NCBI RefSeq assembly: GCF_022647665.1
Contig: NZ_CP071872.1
Span: 6,758,001-6,822,000 of the forward strand
Reading direction: 5' to 3'
DNA from: Streptomyces formicae
GTDB taxonomy: Bacteria; Actinomycetota; Actinomycetes; Streptomycetales; Streptomycetaceae
Length of the DNA: 64,000 nucleotides
Shown here: piece after piece, positions 1-6,191 of the stretch
Layout: each line of letters starts with the position of its first letter
How positions within the stretch are numbered: the first letter of the stretch is position 1
Notes under the pieces: generated by a model
Told to the model about the DNA's origin: nothing
The model's database searches: none
What the model saw: the letters and a program-made list of their open reading frames with translations, nothing else
Position numbers and translations under genes: made by a program

Positions 1-324
1 CGTGACGTCCAGCCCGGCCGGCAGCGACTCGTCGAGCAGGATCCGCAGCTTCTCCGGGTCCCGGGGCTCGGTGAGCGCGATCTCCAGGTACTCGGCCTCC
101 GAGCCCGTGCCGGTGGGCGCGGCGTTCGCGTACGACGCCTTCGGGTGCGGGGTGAAGCCCGCCGAGTAGGCCATCGGCACCTCGGCGCGGCGCAGCGCCC
201 GCTCGAAGGCGCGCTGGAAGTCGCGGTGGCTGGTGAACCGGAGGCGGCCGCGCTTGGTGTAGCGCAGTCGGATGCGCTGCACCGCAGGTGCGGGCGGCGG
301 GCCTTCGGGCTGTCGCTTGCCCAG
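1..324 (-). CDS. TIGR03936 family radical SAM-associated protein (DUF2344), N-terminal part
   Basis: Partial gene whose C-terminus lies beyond base 1. The visible part carries the family's N-terminal signature: IRLRYTKRGRLRFTSHRDF, then FERALRRAEVPMAYSAGF and TPHPKASYANA. No ATG or GTG fits; the reading frame most plausibly opens with CTG at 324, about 8 bases after GGAGAAG, so the start is uncertain. In actinobacteria this gene lies with the TIGR03960 radical SAM gene and RNase E/G, and here TIGR03960 is found on the same strand 28 kb away, separated by the islands. The exact function of DUF2344 proteins is unsettled; a role with the partner radical SAM enzyme in RNA modification is an inference from gene neighbourhood. 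Family assignment is secure. Confidence 0.85.
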   Translation of the reverse strand, partial: MGKRQPEGPPPAPAVQRIRLRYTKRGRLRFTSHRDFQRAFERALRRAEVPMAYSAGFTPHPKASYANAAPTGTGSEAEYLEIALTEPRDPEKLRILLDESLPAGLDVT

Positions 325-412
325 TGGTTCTTCTCCTCGATGCGGGGCGGGCGCGGTCGCGCGCCGCCCTTTCTTGGCCTGTGGTGACTTCCCGGGGCCC
401 GTAGGGCCGCTC

Positions 413-1540
413 TCAGCCCTGCTTCCGCAAGGAGATCCCGGCTCCGGGCGCCACGCCGGGGACAGTCGGTGCGTGGTGCGTACCTCCCAGGTTACGCTCG
501 CGGGCCCGTACGGGTGCCACGGCATCGGGCTCGCGCGCTCCGCCGGCCAGAGCCCGCCAGGCTTCCCTGCGGGCCCGCCGCACGGTCTCGCGGGCCGCGC
601 CGAGCGCCTCACGCACGGCCCGGCCGGCCTCGACGGCGGCCCGTCGCGCGGGTACCCAGACCTGGTCGCGTACGAAGTGGCCGACCGGGGTGCAGACGTT
701 CCGGTAGCACCAGGCCGCCGGACGGCCGACGGCGTTCCGGGCGAGCCACTTCAGGGCGCGGCCCGCCGCCCGGGAGACGTATCCGGCGATGCGCCAGGCG
801 ACCGCGACCGCGTCGGCGATCTCACGGCCGACGGTGACAAGGCCCCGCCCGAGGGCGGCAAGGGCCCGCCCGGCGGGGGTCAGGACCCAGCGGTACAGAA
901 AGACGGCGGGGGCGACGACGAGGACCCTGACCAGCCATATGAGGCCGTGGCCGAGCGGCGTGAGGACGTACCGGTACGCGCCCGACGCGACCGGCACCAG
1001 CACGTACCGCCACAGCACCGTCCACGGCCACACCAGCACCGCCCACAACACGGTCACCACGCCCCGCCCGAGCGGGACGAGCAACCGGGCGCACACCCAG
1101 ACCAGCACCCGGACCAGCCCCTCACCGACCGGGCGCACGACGGACCGGTACAGCCAGGCGAGCGGGATCGCGACGCCGTAGGTGGCGGCCGGCACGAGCA
1201 CGTACCGCCAGAGCGCGAGCCAGGGCCAGTAGAGGACCGCCTTGAGCAGCCACAGCACCGCCGTCGCCACGCGCTCGGCGATCCGCGCGAGGGCACGGCC
1301 GACCGGGGCGAGCACGGTCCCGTACAGCCACTCGAACGCCCGGCCGATCGGGCGCAGCAGCACCCGCCCCAGGAACCCGCCGCACAGCACAAGCAGGTCC
1401 CACACCATGCGCAGCGGCACGACGACGACCAGCACCACGATCCGCACGGGAACCCTGATGGCCACCGTCAGACAGCCCTCGGGCGCGGGCCGCTCGGCCC
1501 GCTCCCCCCGCTCCCCCCGTTTCTCCAGGTCCACGGTCAT
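413..1540 (-). CDS. Repeat-built integral membrane protein, function unknown
   Basis: 375 residues. After a charged N-terminus the protein is a run of hydrophobic, Trp/Tyr-rich segments built on a recurring motif of the form Y/W-[RG]-x-V-x-x-P: YGTVLAP, WRYVLVP twice, YRSVVRP, YRYVLTP, YRWVLTP and YRNVCTP, spaced roughly 25-45 residues apart. Each copy is followed by a Gly/Leu-rich stretch and the next hydrophobic stretch. The C-terminal 100 residues are Arg/Ala-rich and probably cytoplasmic. It lies just upstream of TIGR03936 on the same strand and seems to belong to the native chromosome rather than the islands. I recognise it only as a conserved Streptomyces membrane protein. ATG at 1540 is the chosen start; the ORF is open and codon use is normal for the genus. 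Confidence 0.75.
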   Translation of the reverse strand: MTVDLEKRGERGERAERPAPEGCLTVAIRVPVRIVVLVVVVPLRMVWDLLVLCGGFLGRVLLRPIGRAFEWLYGTVLAPVGRALARIAERVATAVLWLLKAVLYWPWLALWRYVLVPAATYGVAIPLAWLYRSVVRPVGEGLVRVLVWVCARLLVPLGRGVVTVLWAVLVWPWTVLWRYVLVPVASGAYRYVLTPLGHGLIWLVRVLVVAPAVFLYRWVLTPAGRALAALGRGLVTVGREIADAVAVAWRIAGYVSRAAGRALKWLARNAVGRPAAWCYRNVCTPVGHFVRDQVWVPARRAAVEAGRAVREALGAARETVRRARREAWRALAGGAREPDAVAPVRARERNLGGTHHAPTVPGVAPGAGISLRKQG

Positions 1541-1603
1541 GGTCGGGGAGACGCGAAGGCCCGGCCTCCGGTTTCACCGGGGGGTCGAGGACGGACCACC
1601 CCG

Positions 1604-1792
1604 TCACAGCGGCAGGGGGACGCGGACGCAGTACCAGTACAGGCCGACGATCACGATGGGCGCTGTCAGCGCCGGCAGCACCTACCAGTGCGAGGGGGTC
1701 CTGCACACCAGCACGAGCAGCGCGAAGAGCAGGCCGATGAGAACCAACTGCACCGCCTCGATACGGACGTTGAAGCTCAGCAGGGACGGCAT
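1604..1792 (-). pseudogene. Possible small two-helix membrane protein broken by TAG
   Basis: An ATG ORF (1792-1682) encodes 36 residues with one strong helix (VQLVLIGLLFALLVLV) and stops at TAG. The same frame continues immediately (GTG at 1681) for 25 residues with a second hydrophobic segment (TAPIVIVGLYWYCV) and stops at 1604. Read through, it would be a typical small two-helix actinobacterial membrane protein, so either the TAG is a disabling mutation or these are two coupled mini-ORFs. The rest of the 500-base stretch between the membrane gene and the oxidoreductase shows nothing else. The evidence is weak: hydrophobicity and frame only. Confidence 0.35.
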
Positions 1793-1990
1793 CAGCCCCC
1801 AGGATCACGACTCGTCGATCCCGAGCGCGCCCGCAGCCGGCGAGGGCCACGACGCCGACCGACGCCGCGACGACCGGCTCAAGTCGCCCGCGCGGCCACC
1901 ACCGAGCCGTGTCAGGCCGAATTACGCCACTCCGGCGGAAGGGGCGGCGTTTCCGGCGCGTTCGATGTGCGCTACGTCTCATCCGCGGGC

Positions 1991-2017
1991 CGTCACACCG
2001 GATGCGCGGCTGGTGTC
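1991..2017 (+). promoter_or_regulatory. Candidate ECF41-type promoter of the oxidoreductase gene
   Basis: CGTCACA at 1991-1997, 16 bases, then TGTC at 2014-2017, ending 31 bases before the ATG at 2049. As I recall it, ECF41 sigma factors recognise TGTCACA-N16-CGTC, so this site matches 6 of 7 and 3 of 4 positions at the exact spacing. It lies upstream of the gene that precedes an ECF41 sigma factor, the usual regulatory arrangement for this group. Confidence 0.5.
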
Positions 2018-2048
2018 TCCATGCCGAGTGCACAACACGGAGGGAGAC

Positions 2049-3239
2049 ATGATGAACGAGAACGTCGAGGTGGTCGTCGTCGGCGGCGGGTACGGGGGCG
2101 TGACGGCGGCCAACAGCCTGGCTCGGCGCGATGGCGTGTCGGTGACCCTGGTCAATCCGCGGCCCGACTTCGTCGAGCGGATCCGCCTGCACCAGCTCGT
2201 GACCGGCTCCGATGACGCGGTCGAGGGCTTCGGCGAGGTTCTGGGCAGGAACGTCCGGCTGGTGGTCGACACCGCGACCCGGATCGACGCTGCCGGGCGC
2301 CAGGTGTCGCTGGCGGGCGGTGACACGGTCTCGTACGACTACCTCGTCTACGCGGTGGGCAGCGGCGCCTCCGATCCCGGCGTGCCCGGAGCGGCGGAGT
2401 TCGCTCATTCGGTGTCGGACCTCGAGGGGGCGGAACGACTGCGGTCCGCGCTGGCCGCGACGCCCGCGCCGGCTCCGGTGACCGTGGTCGGGGCCGGCCC
2501 GACCGGCCTGGAGACCGCCGCCGAGCTGGCGGAACTGGGCCGCAAGGTCACCCTGGTCTGCGGCGACGTGCTCGGCCCCTCCCTGCATGCCCAGGGCCGC
2601 CGCCCGGTCGCCCGCCGGCTCGCCAAGCTGGGTGTGACCGTCCTCGAAGGCCCCCGTGCGCGGGTGACGAAAGTGACACGCGACGGCGTACAGCTCGACG
2701 ACGGCCGCGAGCTGCCCAGCGCGGTGACGATCTGGACCGCGGGATTCCGTGTCCCGGACCTCGCAGCCCGCAGCGGGCTGCGCACCGACACCGAAGGCCG
2801 CCTGCTCACCGACGCGACGCTGACCAGCATGGACGACGTGCACATCGTCGCCGCTGGGGACGCGGCGGCGATGACGGACCGGCCGTTCCGGATGAGCTGC
2901 CAGGCCGCCGTGCAGCTGGGCCCGGCGGCCGCCGCCACGATCCTGCGCCGGATCGCGGGGAAAACACCCGCTCCCGTCCGGATGCTGTTCGCCGGGCAGT
3001 GCCTCAGCCTCGGCCGAAACGAGGGCGTCACCCAGTTCTCCAACCTGAACGACAAGGTGAACGCGCTCCACATCAGCGGGCGGCTCGGTGCCGGCGTCAA
3101 GGAGATCGCCTGCCGGTTCACCCTCAGCCAGTTGGTGTCCGGGGCACGCAAGGCCAGTTCCCGCGCATCCCACGGCGACAGCACCGACCGCCTGGAATCG
3201 CCTCAGCCGGAACACCGCACGACGCCGTCCAGCACCTGA
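2049..3239 (+). CDS. FAD-dependent oxidoreductase (NDH-2-like, COG1252 type)
   Basis: 396 residues, predicted cytoplasmic or membrane-associated flavoenzyme passing electrons from NAD(P)H to an acceptor. The N-terminal FAD-binding Rossmann motif is VVVGGGYGGVTAA (residues about 8-20), the second, NAD(P)H-binding motif is VTVVGAGPTGLETAAELAEL (about 139-158), and the FAD-contacting segment DDVHIVAAGDAA comes later. Start is ATG 2049 behind GGAGGGAGA; the frame is open far upstream, but only this start has a good ribosome site. The C-terminal 30 residues are Ser/Arg-rich. It is followed after 80 bases by an ECF41 sigma factor; ECF41 factors are typically encoded next to an oxidoreductase, carboxymuconolactone decarboxylase or epimerase gene that they control. 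The substrate is unknown. It could be native or cargo of the deleted left-hand island. Confidence 0.85.
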   Translation: MMNENVEVVVVGGGYGGVTAANSLARRDGVSVTLVNPRPDFVERIRLHQLVTGSDDAVEGFGEVLGRNVRLVVDTATRIDAAGRQVSLAGGDTVSYDYLVYAVGSGASDPGVPGAAEFAHSVSDLEGAERLRSALAATPAPAPVTVVGAGPTGLETAAELAELGRKVTLVCGDVLGPSLHAQGRRPVARRLAKLGVTVLEGPRARVTKVTRDGVQLDDGRELPSAVTIWTAGFRVPDLAARSGLRTDTEGRLLTDATLTSMDDVHIVAAGDAAAMTDRPFRMSCQAAVQLGPAAAATILRRIAGKTPAPVRMLFAGQCLSLGRNEGVTQFSNLNDKVNALHISGRLGAGVKEIACRFTLSQLVSGARKASSRASHGDSTDRLESPQPEHRTTPSST

Positions 3240-3319
3240 CGCCACGGCTCACCGGGTACGTGTTCCACGGCCTGCTTTCCGGCCCAGGGGGCCGACCACG
3301 AGAGAGCGAAGCGCACGAC

Positions 3320-4216
3320 ATGAACGACCACGTCACCGACCCCGCGACGGAGGCCTTCGTCGCCCACCGCGACCTGCTCTTCACCGTCGCCTACGAGATG
3401 CTCGGATCGGCGGCGGACGCCGAGGACGTCCTCCAGGAGTCCTGGCTGCGGTGGGTCGCGGTCGACCTGGCGCAGGTGCGGGACCGGCGCGCCTACCTGG
3501 TACGGATCACGACCCGGCAAGCACTCAACCGGCTACGCACCCTCAAACGGCGCAAGGAGGCCTACGTCGGCCCCTGGCTGCCCGAGCCCCTGCTCACCGC
3601 GCCGGACGTGGCCGAGGACGTCGAACTCTCCGAGAACCTGTCGCTGGCGCTCATGTTCATCCTCGAAACCCTCTCGCCGACCGAACGCGCCGTTTTCGTG
3701 CTGCGCGAGGTCTTCGACATCGGCTACGACGACATCGCGGCCGCGATCGACAAGAGCCCCGCCGCCGCACGCCAGATCGCCCACCGCGCCCGCCAGCACG
3801 TCGACGCCCGCCGGCCGCGCACACCGGTTTCCCCGGAGGAAGCCCGGGCAGCGCTGAATTCGTTCCAGCGCGCGCTCGTGACCGGGGACCTGCAGGGGCT
3901 GCTCGACGTACTCGCCCCGGACGTTGTCTTCGTCAGCGACGGCGGCGGCCTCAAGCCGGCGGCCCTGCGACCGGTCGTCGGCGCCGACAAGGTACTCCGT
4001 TACATGGCCGGCAGTGTCGTCAAGGCCGGTGGCACCCTCACCAGTGAGCCCACGACGGTCAACGGCAACCCCGGACTCGTCCTGCGCCTGGACGGCGTGA
4101 TCGACGGCGTGTTGGCCTTCCACCTGGAGAACGCCCGCGTCACCGGCCTCTACTACGTCCGCAACCCCGAAAAGCTCACCCGCGTCGAGTCCGAAACGCC
4201 CCTCACCTCCCGCTGA
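3320..4216 (+). CDS. ECF41-group sigma factor with SnoaL-like C-terminal domain
   Basis: 298 residues. Region sigma2 (about 12-75: AFVAHRDLLFTVAYEMLGSA, DAEDVLQESWLRW) and sigma4 (about 110-160: LSPTERAVFVLREVFDIGYD, helix-turn-helix IAAAIDKSPAAARQIAHRAR) are complete. They are followed by a roughly 110-residue NTF2/SnoaL-like extension bearing DGGGLKP, the variant DGGGK-type motif that marks group ECF41. In this group the extension takes the place of an anti-sigma factor and modulates activity. Starts at ATG 3320; stop TGA at 4214-4216 is the exact base at which the repeated island sequence begins (4217). Probably controls the preceding oxidoreductase gene through the site at 1991-2017. Confidence 0.9.
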   Translation: MNDHVTDPATEAFVAHRDLLFTVAYEMLGSAADAEDVLQESWLRWVAVDLAQVRDRRAYLVRITTRQALNRLRTLKRRKEAYVGPWLPEPLLTAPDVAEDVELSENLSLALMFILETLSPTERAVFVLREVFDIGYDDIAAAIDKSPAAARQIAHRARQHVDARRPRTPVSPEEARAALNSFQRALVTGDLQGLLDVLAPDVVFVSDGGGLKPAALRPVVGADKVLRYMAGSVVKAGGTLTSEPTTVNGNPGLVLRLDGVIDGVLAFHLENARVTGLYYVRNPEKLTRVESETPLTSR

Positions 4217-4423
4217 GAGGGGACGAGGCGCCGACCGCGGTCACTGCGGCAGACACCTCGTCCTCACTCACCCCTGCCCGGGCCTCAACCACCCGAGCGA
4301 TGCGCCTCGCTCACTTCAGTGCGCGTGACCGCTCGCGGCGGGCGCCGGTGCAGCGTTCTTGACCGTCAGCGGCAGCAACTTCTTGCCCGTCGGGCCGATT
4401 TGGATGGACGTGTCCATCTGCGG
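4217..4423. other. Leftmost attachment-site remnant: old island right end plus host gene 3' tail
   Basis: 4217-4423 is nearly identical to 15218-15417. Read on the minus strand, 4340-4423 encodes the C-terminus of the TIGR03960 radical SAM protein (IQIGPTGKKLLPLTVKN and a short tail ending HAH), cut off from the rest of its gene, which lies 24.5 kb to the right. Next to it, 4217-4330 holds a degraded copy of the small att-proximal ORF: its TGG codon (seen in the copy at 15292-15335) is TGA here, and the copy is truncated exactly after the ECF41 stop codon. Similarity to the other two copies ends at TGCGG (4419-4423). Interpreted as the right end of an earlier island whose remainder was deleted. 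Confidence 0.75.
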
Positions 4424-4452
4424 CATGTACCAACGACCCTAAAACCACTACC

Positions 4453-6081
4453 GTGCTGGTCATGAGGAAGCGAACCAGGACGCGCACGGCAACTGACCGC
4501 AGTCAGTACTCAGTTGAGAACGAGTGGACGAAGGCCGACTTAGCACTGTTAGAGGAGCTGAAGAGAGCGGAAGCACTCCTGCCGGACGACGCACCGCGAG
4601 CACTGCTGTCCGTACGCCTGTCGGTCCTCACCGACGACACGACATCGCCGGTCCGGCAGGAACTCGATCTCCGCATGCTCGCGAGGGAGCGAGGCTGCCG
4701 GGTGGTCGGCGTCGCGAGCGATCTCAACGTGTCGGCCACGAAGGTCCCGCCGTGGAAACGCAAGGAGCTGGGGCACTGGCTCAACAACCGAGCGCCCGAT
4801 TTCGACGAGATCCTCTTCTGGAAGCTCGACCGCTTCGTCCGCCGCCTCTCGGACCTCAGCACCATGATCGACTGGTGTCTGAAGTACGGGAGGAACCTCG
4901 TCTCCAAGAACGACTCCATCGACCTGACCACTACGGCCGGGAAGATCATGGTCACGATCGTCGGCGGCATCGCCGAGATCGAGGCTGCCAACACCAGCAC
5001 GCGTGTGGCGAGTCTCTGGGAGTACACGAAGACCCAGAGCGAGTGGCTCGTGGGCAAGCCCGCGTACGGCTACGAGACGGCGGTTGACGAAGACGGCAAG
5101 ACCATCCTCGTCATCGACGCGACCGCCTACCGGGCGCTGCACTGGAGCCGCAAGGTCGCCATGAGGAAGCGGTCCGCTTCGGCTCGGCGCATGGTCAGGG
5201 TCCTCGTGCGCGCCGGCCTGTGCGACCCGACCCTCGCGGCGTCGACTCACCTCCGCCGACTGCGGAACCCCGCGCTCATGGGCTACCGAGTAGAAGAGGA
5301 CAAGAACGGCGGCATACGCCGCTCGAAGATCGTTCTCGGGGCCGGCGGGAAGCCCATCCGCGTGGCCGACGGCATCTTCACGGAGGATGAGTTCCACAGC
5401 CTCCAAGAGGCCTTGGACGGCAGCGGGAAGGGTCAGCCCACCCGCAACCCCGATGGAGCGACGAAGTTCCTCGGAGTCATGATCTGCGCCGACTGCGGCA
5501 GCAACATGATCGTGCAGCAGACCCAGACCAAGGGCCGGTCGTACCGTTACCTGCGATGCGGGAAGTGCAAGGCTGGGGGCCAGGGTGCACCGAACCCTGA
5601 GGAGATCTACAGCAAGCTAGTCGAGGACGTCCTGAGGGTGCTCGGGGACGAGCCGGTCATGACGCGTGAGTACCGGCAGGGCGCCGAGGCCCGCAAGGAA
5701 AAGCAGTGCCTCGAAGAGTCCGTCAGCTACTACATGACCGGGCTTGAACCCGGGGGCCGCTTCACGAAGACACGGTTCACCAAGGAGACGGCCGAGAAGA
5801 CGCTGGACGACCTGATCAGGCAGTTGGATGCCATCGATCCCGAGTCGCCCGGTGACCGGTGGGTGGCGGTGCACAACGGCAAGTCGTTCCGAAGCCGCTG
5901 GGAGGAAGGCGGCATGGAGGCCATGTCCGCCGATCTTCTCCGAGTGGGCGTGAAGTGCAAGATCACACGGACCAGGGTGAAGGGGGTTCGCGCCCCTCAC
6001 ATCCGGATGAAGCTCATGATCCCCAAAGATGTGCGGGACCGGCTGATACTGAAGCAGGACGACTTCGCCGAGACGTTCTGA
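4453..6081 (+). CDS. Large serine recombinase (site-specific integrase) of island 1
   Basis: 542 residues from GTG 4453 (ATG 4462 is the alternative; neither has a clear ribosome site). Order of parts: an N-terminal resolvase catalytic domain (about 48-215) with candidate nucleophile Ser57 in VRLSVLTDD and the helix-E-like IVGGIAEIEAANTSTRVASL; a recombinase domain with WLVGKPAYGYE and RRLRNPALMGYRV; a zinc ribbon with Cys345/348 and Cys369/372; a coiled coil (about 400-470); and a C-terminal tail. The gene begins 30 bases from the TGCGG junction and reads into island 1, as expected for an integrase beside its att site. It is clearly homologous to the broken integrase at 15450-20211 over its whole length. 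Two TTA codons (4540-4542, 4549-4551) suggest dependence on the bldA tRNA. It appears intact and is probably functional. Confidence 0.92.
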   Translation: MLVMRKRTRTRTATDRSQYSVENEWTKADLALLEELKRAEALLPDDAPRALLSVRLSVLTDDTTSPVRQELDLRMLARERGCRVVGVASDLNVSATKVPPWKRKELGHWLNNRAPDFDEILFWKLDRFVRRLSDLSTMIDWCLKYGRNLVSKNDSIDLTTTAGKIMVTIVGGIAEIEAANTSTRVASLWEYTKTQSEWLVGKPAYGYETAVDEDGKTILVIDATAYRALHWSRKVAMRKRSASARRMVRVLVRAGLCDPTLAASTHLRRLRNPALMGYRVEEDKNGGIRRSKIVLGAGGKPIRVADGIFTEDEFHSLQEALDGSGKGQPTRNPDGATKFLGVMICADCGSNMIVQQTQTKGRSYRYLRCGKCKAGGQGAPNPEEIYSKLVEDVLRVLGDEPVMTREYRQGAEARKEKQCLEESVSYYMTGLEPGGRFTKTRFTKETAEKTLDDLIRQLDAIDPESPGDRWVAVHNGKSFRSRWEEGGMEAMSADLLRVGVKCKITRTRVKGVRAPHIRMKLMIPKDVRDRLILKQDDFAETF

Positions 6082-6137
6082 TCCATCCCCGTCGGCGCCT
6101 GAGCACAACCGCCTGCTGGGACGTCCGGATAGGGTGA

Positions 6138-6176
6138 CGCTGCGCCCCACCGGAAGGATTCCGGTGGGGCGCAGCG
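6138..6176. terminator. Bidirectional hairpin between integrase and secreted protein gene
   Basis: Perfect 17-bp stem (6138-6154 with 6160-6176) and a 5-base loop, lying between two convergent genes that stop at 6081 (+) and 6192 (-). GC-rich without a long T tract, as is usual in Streptomyces. Confidence 0.8.
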
Positions 6177-6191
6177 GTGGGTTGGGGTGTT

